This document shows, piece after piece, positions 45,954 to 56,600 of a stretch of DNA of 64,000 nt; within the stretch, counting starts at the first letter, position 1; the number at the start of each line of letters is the position of its first letter. The notes under the pieces are model-generated. The model made no database searches. It had not been told where the DNA came from and was given only the letters and a program-made list of their open reading frames with translations. Origin of the DNA: Pseudisothecium myosuroides (Eukaryota; Streptophyta; Bryopsida; Hypnales; Lembophyllaceae). The position numbers were made by a program, and so were the translations under genes. The stretch is taken from positions 14,508,001 to 14,572,000 of the forward strand of contig OX637296.1 in NCBI GenBank assembly GCA_951799445.1. The letters run 5' to 3'.

Positions 45954-46069
45954 AAGCAAACGAAGAAAACAAACTTTGCAAGTCGCCTGAACACCAATCA
46001 TTCCAAGTGATGAGGATGAACTCACTGAACAAACCTGGTTGCAGTGCTCCCAGCTTTAGCCAAATCACG

Positions 46070-47439
46070 TAATCATTGGGTATAATAAGATTCTGGGGGA
46101 ATAAACTCTCTCGCTCTGGCTTCTTACCTTTGCCAGTTTCTCTGCTTTGGGTTTGTTCACTGGTTTTGTGTACGCTTCCATTCATTTGGATGGGTAAGGT
46201 CAAGCGACCTTTTAAGAGCTGATTGCATTTGGGGGAAAGCTAAGCTCCTTGAAACAATTTTCAGTAAATTTTTGTAGGAGGAGAAATGGAATTGACATCT
46301 AACCCAAGTTGTTTCATGTTTTTTGGACCTTCATGGAATTAGTTATGAATTTTTGAAGTTAAAACACACAAAAAAGTGCTTGAAAACAACCACCTCTTGG
46401 AATGTACATGGAACATTGAAGAAAATAAAACGTACCTCAGTGGTTGTGGTCACTTGTAGAGTAGGGTTGCTATTAGAGCACCCTACCTTAAGAAGAAAGA
46501 GTAGAAAGAATTCCAACTCAGTTTTGTGAGTTTGTGACTTGGTGTGACTTATTCTTGGATGGATGCCAGTCTATGACCAAGGTAAGGTAAAACCACCCAT
46601 TGTGGTCATGATTAGTGAGGAGTTTGGCCACATGCAATTGATGATTTAAAAAATATATATTCCACATAAAGACAAGTGTGAAAAACAATGAGAGCAATAA
46701 AAATTATATTTTTTCAACAAAGTATGAATTTGCTATGAATTTTTGAAGTGTTCAATGCATCGTGGCCCAAAAGAGTCTGTAGGCTACCCCACAACCAACA
46801 AAATCTGAATCCATGATACTCATCTTAGTCATCTAAAGTAGTCATAATATTTTCTAACATGGAAGGCCTAAAATGTCAATTCTTACAATGAATTCACACT
46901 GAAAAGTTGGAAGTTCCTACTGAAGTCACTAATTATTCCATTATTTTCATGTAAGACATGCATTGTGGCCCAAATCTCACATACTGAAAAAACTCATGAT
47001 GGGGTCATTCCGTAGGTGTACATTAGGGGTCATTTGACCACAATGGGCTATTCTACTTTTGTCTCTCAAAAATGACTTGATTTTGGGACCAATAGGTGCA
47101 TTCAACACTTCTATAGTGATCTGAAAAATCATCAACTCGACTATTTTTGGCCCCCACATCTTTATAGGATTTAGAGTTTGTTCATCAAGTGTCCTACCTA
47201 AAGATCCAAGGTAATTTACTTGTAATTCACATGTTCCGTAGTAAAATTGGACTAAGAATCATAACATTTGTCTAGTGCGGTCACCTTCAATAAGTTTACA
47301 CACTTTTTGTGTACACTTCTCTTGCGGCTACCAAATTCATTTAATAATATCAATTAGAATATTGGAGTTCTTTCCTTGAAACTATTTGTAATAAAGAAAT
47401 TCTAATATTGGCAAGAGAGTGAACAACATTCACTTGGTA
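46070..47439. other. AT-rich stretch, no gene recognised
   Basis: Near 46,250-46,360 a segment is the inverse of the dispersed motif at 44,700-44,830. The part just before 47,440 may belong to the decayed Tc1/mariner element but no left end was found. Confidence 0.4.
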
Positions 47440-47695
47440 TGAAGAATTTAACGTGGCAGTCAAAATTCCTTGATCTAAACCCCATAAAAAAAATTTAGAA
47501 AAAATTGAAAGACCATATTTAGAATCAGTATATGCCTAAGAATAGGGAAGAAGTTATTGAATCAACACAAGGAAAATGGAAAGGATGTCTATGGACATTC
47601 TTGAGGTTTTCATTTCACCCATACTTCAAAAAATGAATATTGTAATTTGTGCCAAAGGTGGAAACACTAGATGGCAAACATGTAGCAGTACATAG
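47440..47695 (+). pseudogene. Tc1/mariner transposase C-terminal relic
   Basis: The translation reads LTWQSKFLDLNPI-KKI, matching the W-P-x-x-S-P-D-L-N-P-I-E-N block of Tc1-type transposases. With one frameshift it continues to VICAKGGNTRWQT, matching the typical I-x-A-K-G-G-x-T end. Stops and the frameshift show it is dead. The upstream DDE portion is not recognisable. Confidence 0.75.
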
Positions 47696-48667
47696 CCAAT
47701 TTTTTGCATTCTTTCAAAATTTTCAACATGCAAATGTTTTATATCTTGAAAGTAGACTACTTGAGCTTTCCAATATACTTTATGATGCCAAACAATGTTG
47801 TATAATTAGGTCTAGAATATGAAAAACCTAATTACAATAAAGAGATATGAATTTTTAAAAATTTGGGCCCTATTGACGCTCACATTCAAGCCGAAAATTG
47901 AAGGAATTGTGAAACTTTTTTTTGGTCCATGTTGCAACCTATACTCTCTCTACAATAGCTAATGCAATCCCATGCTCTTAATTCCCCCAAAAAATTCAAA
48001 TATTGTGAGAACGAACATCCTTTGCATGTTTGTCAAATTGTTGATATTTTAAATTCTATAAATGCTAATTTCCTTCAATTTTGTATACATCAATCTAAAA
48101 TGACGTATAACAATACGCTAAAGTACAAAAAGTTTTTTGGAGTTTAGAAAACCTATTGAAAAAATATAAAGTAGTTCCAAATCATGATGTACAAAATCAA
48201 GTTTTAACATGGCTAACTTTGAAATTAATTTTCTTTCACATTGCAACTAATTTTTTTGTGAAACTTCTGTAGTAATGTATTACATGTTGTACACTACCCT
48301 ACGCTTGGGTCAGATTCATTAAAAAATAATTCAAAATATAAATAAATATGACATGTAACAAAATTTTCAAAAATTAGAATGTGACATATTTGAAATGTGA
48401 AAAAATATTAATGGAAATAACTTCAATCCTAGAGCCTGCAAGATTCGGTTGCAAAGCCAAATTTGAGTCTCTACAGTATAAAGACAGAGGACCTTTTCGT
48501 AAAGTTGAAAATTCTAAATCCAATTGACAAAGGGGAATTTCTTGCAAAAAGAAAAGATTTCGAATGGGGTCATACAAATCTGACCCCATCGTATGGTACA
48601 ACTTTGATATATCAACTTTTGGAATTTGCCCATTGATGCTAATGGTATGGTTGTTTGAATGAAAAAG

Positions 48668-48700
48668 TTCTAAATTTGTACTCACTTTTGTTTGTCAGTG
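48668..48700. repeat. Likely right terminal repeat of the Tc1/mariner relic
   Basis: GTACTCACTTTTGTTTGTCAGTG followed by TA resembles Tc1-type ends (CACTGACAAA... when inverted). A matching left end was not found upstream of 47,440, so the element is truncated. Confidence 0.4.
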
Positions 48701-48702
48701 TA

Positions 48703-49741
48703 TGTGGTAGAAAATAATACATTGAATTAAAAATCACCTTGCTTGGAAATATTGCCTTTTTTTGTTCCTTCATCAAATTGAAAAGAAGATTATTGGAAAT
48801 TTTGTGTAATAGAGATTTGAAAACTATACACTATTATTGAAAACCACATATGATTTTTGCAGTTCAAACAATACAAACACATTTCAACTTCAAAACCTTA
48901 ATTTTCAAATTCGAGAAATGATTCTTAAAAAACAATTTCAGTTACTAAGGAAGATAACAATTTTAGAAAATGACAACAATTAAAAATTTACATTTCATCA
49001 TACCTTGTAACAAAGGGCTCTTAAAAAATCACAAATATCTAATATTTAATTAATTTTAGAAGGACTATCATATTATTTTACTAATAAATATCGGCTAATG
49101 TAATGGAAGATTTAAATATATATAGAAGATGATTACAGACCGTAGATTAGAAAGGTTGAAAGTCATTACTAAGTTAAATTGCACTTTATAGCACATCTTC
49201 ATGTTTTAAAGATTGAATTTTTAAAGTCGATAAGGAATTGTAGGCTATTTCATGATTTGATTAGGGGATGAGAAATGTTACCATTTTGCAATCATTGCAA
49301 TTTGTAATAATCCGGTGTTAAACTCAAACCTTTCAATCTATTCTCACATACAAAGAATTCACTTTCAATTTGAATAGGGGATGAGAAATGTTACCATTTT
49401 GCAATCATTGCAATTTGTAATAATCTGGTGTTAAATTCAAACCTTTCAATCTACTTTCACATATAAAGAATTCAATTTCAATATGCTATTCTTGAATGTT
49501 TCAATAGACTTGAAAATTTTCTACTTAAAATTTCATTTTTGGAAATGGTACAACATTAACTTTGTACTTGCTCCAACACACAAGTTTATTGAGTAATATT
49601 ATGGATGTTCATGATAAAATTATTTAAAATAAGTGAATATGTAATAAGGATGTAGGATAAAATAATTTATAATACTATATTCTAAATAATCTAAAATAAT
49701 TCTACTTATTTTACTTAATTCACTTATTGCACTTTTCACAT
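48703..49741. other. AT-rich stretch with a tandem duplication
   Basis: Apart from the 112-bp duplication listed separately, no gene or element end was recognised. Confidence 0.45.
49262..49485 (+). repeat. Tandem duplication, 112 bp x 2
   Basis: TAGGGGATGAGAAATGTTAC starts at 49,263 and again at 49,375. The two units are nearly identical over their full length, so the duplication is fairly recent. Confidence 0.9.
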
Positions 49742-50674
49742 TTAACCCCTAAAGTTCCTTGACTATGTTCTCACCAAAAATGCTCCAAAACTGCCATTTC
49801 TAGTCTAAGTACCAAATTTTTGAAAAATATCATTTTTGGACACATGTAACCGTAGGATCTTGTAGTATTCTGGTTTGAGAATATGTGGAAAAAATTTCAG
49901 AAATTTCCATTGTGTAGATTGCAAGATATTAGCATTTGAAGTGGCAAAAGTCCTTTTTTTGGCCCTGCGAAAAATCGGGCAGCTGCACTTCACAAAGTCT
50001 AATTATTATGAAAAAATTTCCAAAATGGTTGTGCTTTTTTGGATTCATTTTTCAGGGCAAGTTGGCTACATGCTTGAAAATTTTCAGATTATTTGGAATT
50101 GTACAACATATAGGAAAAAAATAGTAAGTAGAAAGAAGTAGCGAATGGTGCAAAACACTAAATTGTTAAGAAGTTAATTATGGAATTGAAAAATGCCAAT
50201 CCCAATGGTTACAATGTTGTAATAAACAATCTACATCCTACAATTTTGTTTTTTTTGAAAAATATTGAAAATTGAGTGAAATAAACGACTTCGAAGTTTA
50301 TTTTAGAGTAGACAATCCATAACTGCCCGCAAACTAAAAATCCTCATAACGTTTGATTCATTGATCAGAATGGAATGATTCAAAGCTTTCCACGTATATA
50401 TAAATCTAATAAACCAATTTCAAATTTTTATTTTTGAAAAAAGTGATTTTTTTAATCTGCCCGGACTGCCCGAGTTGACCAACAAACAACATATTAGGCC
50501 ATAACTTCTGACTCGTATTTCCAAATGTCATGAAATTTGGTGCATATGAAAGATATTCCTCGTCCCCACCTTCTATAAAAATTTCAGCCCAAAATATGCA
50601 AATCTCCATTCACATGTACCTGCCCAAAAATTATATGTTGCCAAAAAAGGCATGTTGGTCCTTTAGGGGTTTAA
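49742..50674. mobile_element. piggyBac-type non-autonomous element, 933 bp (family A, copy 4)
   Basis: TTAA at 49,742-49,745 is followed by CCCCTAAAGTTCC. The right end GGTCCTTTAGGGG is followed by one extra T and then TTAA. The interior is collinear with copies 1-3 and supplies the empty site that proves the pogo-like insertion in copy 3. Confidence 0.85.
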
Positions 50675-51169
50675 AAAAAGGCAAAATGTCTATCCCCCTT
50701 AAAAAGTCATTTTTGGCCCGACAACATTAAAATTTTGTCACCAAATAATGGATGGTAATTGTTTAAATACAAATGAAACCACCCAAATTGAATATATAAA
50801 TTACAATATGTAGATGAAAAACAAATTATATCCTAAAATGGCTTCACGATGGATTTTGTTTTTGGCACTTAAGAGGAATTTAAATTTTTTTTTAATCAAT
50901 AACATTGCAACTCACATTCCAGTACTAAAGGTTCCCTTAGAAGTAAAACAAGCACATTTAAAAAATAAATAAAAATAAAATCTCATGGGTAAACTTGGAC
51001 TATTTCTATGCTCTTGACCAATGAATGTGCTCAGATTTTTGCATTTTACTTAATTGATTAGTCCCAAGAGTAAAGCGGTCCTGAAAACCCCATATGATCA
51101 TTATTATTACTGCAGTGTCACCTCAAAATAATTGACAAGACCAAAAGCATTTTTTTTTACCCCTGGAAA
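50675..51169. other. AT-rich sequence upstream of the RBR promoter
   Basis: No gene or element recognised. Composition changes abruptly to GC-rich at about 51,170. Confidence 0.45.
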
Positions 51170-51790
51170 TCTGCCCGCGGACGGAACCACGCTGAAAATC
51201 CCGGGGAACAAACCGAGCTGCAGTAGGAGTAAAGGAGAAGGGATCCCAAAAGGGCAAAAGCAAGGGAACTGGGCGGGGAACCACGCGAAGATTCCGTGAG
51301 CTCCATGGCGGGAAAATGGTGGTTGGACCCTCCCCCCTCCGTCCACTTCGTCCACTCCGTCGCCCTTTTTTCCTCGTTCGTCGTCCCTCCGTCGTCTCTC
51401 TGTCGTCGCTCCGTCGCTCCGTCCTCGTCCTCGTCCTCGTCGTCGTCGTCGTCTTCCCTTCCGCGCTCTCCTCGCGTTCGTTTGTGCGCCTTCGACGACT
51501 GTTTGTTGCCGGCTCTTTCCCACCTTTTCTCTTTGCCCGCCATAGCCAGCCCCTTGGCTACCGGCCCCGCCTCTGGAGCTTCGACCAGCAGCGAATTGCG
51601 CCGAGATTTGCAAGCCTCTTATTGCTTGCTTGCGACTCGGTCCGATTTGCGGTTCAAGGTTCACCGTGTTGTTCTCATCCTATTCTCTCGATCCTTGCTC
51701 CTTCCTTTCCTTTCCTTTCCTTCCTTCCCTCTCGCTCCCTCTCGCTCCCAGACCTGTCATTCGGGCGGTGTAACTTGGGACTTCAAATAA
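51170..51790 (+). promoter_or_regulatory. GC-rich promoter and probable 5' leader exon of RBR
   Basis: A GC-rich, pyrimidine-rich island with many CpG dinucleotides, unlike the surroundings. It contains a TCGTCC/TCG-repeat tract (51,411-51,456) and a CTTTCC/CTCGCTCC tract (about 51,705-51,750). It ends in a good splice donor (GTAAGT at 51,791). The overlapping ORFs of 160-185 codons on both strands are Ser/Pro or Arg-rich products of the skewed composition, although one on the plus strand (51,296-51,790) could act as an upstream ORF if transcription starts before it. The transcription start is not determined. Confidence 0.55.
51307..51316 (-). promoter_or_regulatory. E2F-type site
   Basis: GGCGGGAAAA is the exact inverse of TTTTCCCGCC, a canonical E2F/DP site. 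It lies in the GC-rich region upstream of the RBR leader. RBR genes are known E2F targets in plants, so a feedback role is plausible. Binding is inferred, not shown. Confidence 0.6.
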
Positions 51791-53510
51791 GTAAGTAAAC
51801 TGCAAGGTGCGTGTGTCACGCTGCACATTCATCCTGCCACCGCTCATTGTCTGCCTTGTGAGGAATTTTCATTTTCCTATTATTTTCGTATTCGTCGACG
51901 GTAGTAGTCTCCGACTGGCAATCGAGTCGTAGCTGTTGGTAGAGGGGTAGGTGTTTTGTTTGTTTGCCTGCAGCGCCTCGTTTCTTTTGTTCTTTAGTAG
52001 TTTTGTGGCGCGGTAAGCGGTGCCGGTGTTTATATATTGGTTTAGTTGCTGGATTAGTGGTTTGTATTAAGCGTTGTCGGGTTCGGTTTTTTCAAAGGTC
52101 CAAGAGCATTGCAAGTGCTATATGTTGTGTGGCTTCTTTCTTGAAGTCTGGTAACTTGAAAGAGGCGACAGCTGTGTGAGGTAGTTAGAATCCTCAGCGG
52201 AAGGCATTGGAGTTTTTGCTCCATTGAGGTTGACGTTCCTTCTCTTGATTGTTTTCTTTTTGCTTGTTCGTGTTTTGTTTCTAGATTCGTTTTCTGTGTT
52301 TTTCGCAATGCTATGCCTGCGGCTCAATCGAGCCTTTTAACGAACTTCTTTTCTGAGAGGAATGTTGGTGCTTGCTTTAAATTAGTGCGAAGTGCAGAGT
52401 AGTGAATTCTTATGGTGCCTTTCGTCGTCATTGCTCTGGAAAACTCGGCTTTCATTATCGCAGGTGATCCTCTGTTTCATGTGATCTGTCTTTAACGGAG
52501 AAGAAGAAAGGTACTAGCTAGAGCAGATTCTCTTTGTTTCTTCAAAGAGTTTCGCATGTGGATTGCACTTTTAGTGTAGAGGCGTGAAGTTTGTGGTAAA
52601 ACGCTTACTGTACTCGCACCAGGATCTTTGACTCAAATATGTCCAGGAACAATGGAAGGGGATTAGGTGTGGTAGTGGAAGCGTTCAGGAAGACCTATCG
52701 ACGTTTAGAGGTTGTTATATGAAGAAATACTACCTTGAGAGCTATGAACGTGCTTGGGAGCTTTCATACTGATACCACATTGTGAATTATGTTTCGGAAT
52801 TTTCCTCATCTGCATCTTAATGTCGCACAGTTGTCTCCCTCTCCCATCTTGAGAACTCCGGCATTGGCCTTAAAATTCCACTCTAGTTCTTCGTTTGGAG
52901 AATACATTGTCCGCTTGGCGAAGTTTCTGAGGTTTCTTATTGGATAATATGCTTGCCGGTCTCTTTCGGCGTGTGTATTCCTTTGACAGCGCTTAACGTA
53001 GGTTGTGGAAAGTAAATGCAATCTCCAATAGTCATTCCGTAGGATATTATTAGTTATTACCTTGCTAGTCCCCCTAGAAATTGAGGGAAGCAACTTGCGG
53101 AAGATGTTCAGAATATTCTCCGGCCAAGATTACGATAGCATGTTGAATTATCACCTCACTCGACGACTAGCGGATTTTCCGATTTTTTCGTAGCTGCATA
53201 CTGGAATTTTCATGAAATTTTCATTTCAATTTGATGTTGAAGAGCTGGTAGTTGAAGAAGATGAAGTGGTGCACACTGGCTGTATATTCTCGGCTGCCAC
53301 TTCCAGAAGAAGATTAAAATTTCGGTGATAGTAATGCAAGGAATCTTGGAGCTTGAATGTTTTTAGTCGTCTTTAATTGCATGCAGCGTTAATTCGTAGG
53401 ACAGCGCTATCTGGTTGTGAGTAGAATGTGTGTTTCAGCTGCATTATGTTAATTCAAGAACCACTCTATCTGGCTCAGTCAATTTGACGTTATTCTCTAC
53501 ATCCTGACAG
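51791..53510 (+). other. Probable leader (5' UTR) intron of RBR, 1.7 kb
   Basis: GTAAGT at 51,791 and CCTGACAG at 53,503-53,510 are well-formed splice sites. The stretch between has no coding signature. This would give a leader made of the GC-rich exon and 53,511-53,634. Alternative leader splicing cannot be excluded without transcripts. Confidence 0.45.
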
Positions 53511-53634
53511 GTTCGCACTCGACAATCGACTTCCGAGAGCAGAGGAAAATTCTATCTCAAGTCTTGGGAAAGCAAGCGGCTAATTGATTATTATAGTTAC
53601 AGTGTTATGAGATCTCGCTTAATTTATTGAAATT

Positions 53635-56600
53635 ATGCCTGACGGCCATGAGCTAGAAATGGAGTTTGTACCACCTAATCTCAGAGAGATCAAAGTGAGG
53701 TCCCCTAGGCAAAGCTCCCTGATGGTGGAGGGTACGAAGCAGACAGGAAGTAACCTTCCTCAGATTATCTGCAAGCAAGAACCCGTAGAAGATAGCGTGG
53801 AAAATGGTTACGAGACTCCGACAAAATCTAGTAGAGCTGGGGCAGGAAGCTGGACATCAAATGGTGGCGACATCAAACCAGGGAAGAAAGCCTGGTCACC
53901 TGTATATCTTGAGGGATTGGAGGGTCGATTCAGGGAGCACTGCGAGGTATGGTTCAATGTTGTGAACTTCTTTTTGTTACTTGTAGAGATTATAGATACT
54001 TAAGATTTGTAGAGTTCCGGTGATTTGCTCTTGCATCCGTGTTCTTTAAAATGTCGCCATTGTAAACCTTTTCTTCGAATTTTTTTACAGCATAGCAGGA
54101 GCATGGGTACTTTCTGCAGCTATGAGCTTACTGTTTGGATTTGGATTTGCATTGTGCGACAGGTTGGTCTCTGCTTGGATGACCAGACGTTGAAGCAAGC
54201 TTTGCGCTTGTTCAAAGAGAGCAAGTCTTTGCTTATTGCCAATGTTGACAGCATAGGAACTGGCACGGTAAGACGTTTGATCTATGACAAGCATTTGAGA
54301 TATTCGTTATTCTCTCATCATATGTTTTTTTTGCATTGTATGGTCAGTAAATTATAATAATGCCAAGAAAATAGCTCCCTTGCAAATTTGGATAGACTTC
54401 TAGCACCAACAAGAATTGCGGATGTAAAAGTGAATAGATACACATTCAAATGACGAGTGTATGTGCTCACTAGGTGGAGGAGACGGAACGGCTATGGGGT
54501 GCCTGCGTCCTGTATGTCGTGAAAACATTCAGCTGTGGTGCCACTGTTGACGCGGAGAAATCCAAGGGTAACGCTGCGGGTTTCACTTTGTCACAGCTTA
54601 TGCGGCAAACAAAAATCAGGCACGCTTTCTAATCTCACGTGAAGTTTATACGTGCTATTGCGGAATATCCCTTCTTTTGTATCGCATTTGTGACGTTACC
54701 GTTGTCCGTTGCATCTCACCTGTTGGTGTTGGTTTTTCAGTGTGGTGGAGTTTTTTAAGGAGCTTCCACATTTTCTTGTGAAAGTAGGACCGATTGTACA
54801 GCACATGTATGGCGATGAGTGGGAGAAGCGGTTGCAGGTTTGTCAAATACGCGTTAGTTCATCAGTTGATATTTTTGTGCAAGTTATTTAGAATCCCAAT
54901 GTCCTTGTCGGTCATGTTGATGTTGGCCTACCTTCAATTGAGATTCTATATAATTTCATTTGTCGCTTGTGACACACTGAGCCGTTGCTTTATAATTTCG
55001 CGCAGGTCAAGGAAGTTCAAGCTAATTTTGTTCATTTGGCAGCGCTTTACACGTAAGAGAGCTCTTGTCATCTTCCTGTGTCAATGCATCGTTCTTTCTG
55101 GTTGTAAATTGATGCCGAGCTAAGTTACCCAAACTCCACTTATTTTTGGCGGGAATTTTCCAGGCATTATAAGCGGGTTTATCAAGACTTTTTCTTATCA
55201 CCGGACACCTTTACCAACATTGTCAGCCGCTCGTTATCAGGAGCTAGAGATGCGAACCATGTTTCTATCCATATGCAGTTTGGTTGGATGCTCTTCTTGA
55301 CGTTGAGGGTGCACATTCTTCAGCAATTCAGTGACTTGGTCACTTGCACCAATGCCCTCTTGGTAGTCATGGTAAGTAGGTCTCCATACCGACCATGTGT
55401 TATAGATAAATATAAATAGATTAAATGGGAATCTCTATCCTATGCTACACTTACTTTTCCATTCTTGGTTGGCTCTTGGTTGAACTCAAACGTGCTAGTT
55501 CGTCTCTTCGTGAAAGTTAATGAGCCTTATTGTTTTAAAAAGCCTTTATTTTTGGACTGTTGCTGCCGAGTTTTTCTAAGATACTGAGAAGGATGTAGAG
55601 ACTGTAGCGACTTTGGGTGTCATTGTTCACGAAGTAACATGACTCTGTCTCATGTCTCAGGTTGTCTTGATTCTGCACATGCCACCTGATTTACGGAAGT
55701 TTTCACTTCAAGATCCTGTAAGATTTGGTAAGGCTCCAATTCAAGGCTCTCGCAGCTTCGTACTCCACCATCACTATCATATATGGCGATAGTTCACGTA
55801 TATCCTCTTTTGTGGTGTTAGATTTTTCATTTAATTCCCGTCTCCTTGTATTCGGAGTCATGCATGTTCATGCTCTTCCAAAACTGTTTGCATGTTTTTG
55901 AAATTTTAGCGTTCTGCTCTAATCGTAGTCATGTGGTGAGACAGCCAAGAGGACTCCAGAAGGAGTTGATCTGGTAGCGTCCCTGTGCGCCACCTATTAC
56001 GCATCGGATGAAGATGTGCTCCGGCTTCTTGAGAAGGCCAACATTACAGTGAGCAATTTATTAGGAATAACTTTGATGGATTCACAAAAGCATCAATCTG
56101 ATGAGAATTTCTTGGGAATCAAACCAGGTTTGTATTCAACTTTAATTTCAGTACTTTTGTTATTTCGTTCTTTACAGTCACCTAAAAACGGTCTGATATT
56201 GATGTAGGAAATTCTTTAATTTGTTTTATAGCATCCATCTATGACATCCATTGATCGGAAGTTTCACAGACAACGTCTGGTTAGTTCGCTTTGTGAAGTG
56301 CTTGTTTCCTTGTCTTAATTACTTCAGCATGTGATCTATATGGTGTTCATAATGATAATGTAGACAATCTTGAAGGTCGGTCGGTCGGTCGGTCGGTCTA
56401 TTTGCTTACAACATATCTGGTTGCGAGCAGATGGACTTGCTTATATGGAGGGACTCATGGACAACAAGTCTATTGCATCTAATTTGCGCGTGTTAGAGAA
56501 GGACTACGAAGACGCCTATCAGAGCCGAGGGGGGCTTGATGAGCGAATGTTCATTAATGGAGATGATAGCTTGTTGGGAACATCGTCAAGCGGCTCGCCT

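Noticed and set aside
45730..46203. 157-codon minus-strand ORF
   Set aside because: It reads through the poly-A/(AT)n/poly-T tract and encodes repeated I-Y and F/K runs; no motif.
49262..49485. Repeat considered as a CRISPR-like array
   Set aside because: Two adjacent 112-bp copies with no spacers; a simple tandem duplication in eukaryotic-type DNA.
19159..50674. CCCCTAAA/CCCTAAA strings resembling the plant telomere repeat
   Set aside because: They occur singly, always beside TTAA and in inverted pairs bounding elements, so they are transposon ends and not interstitial telomere repeats.
51107..51798. ORFs of 128-185 codons on both strands (Ser-, Val- or Arg/Gly-rich products)
   Set aside because: They overlap each other in several frames within a GC-rich, TCG-repeat region; the products are low-complexity consequences of composition.
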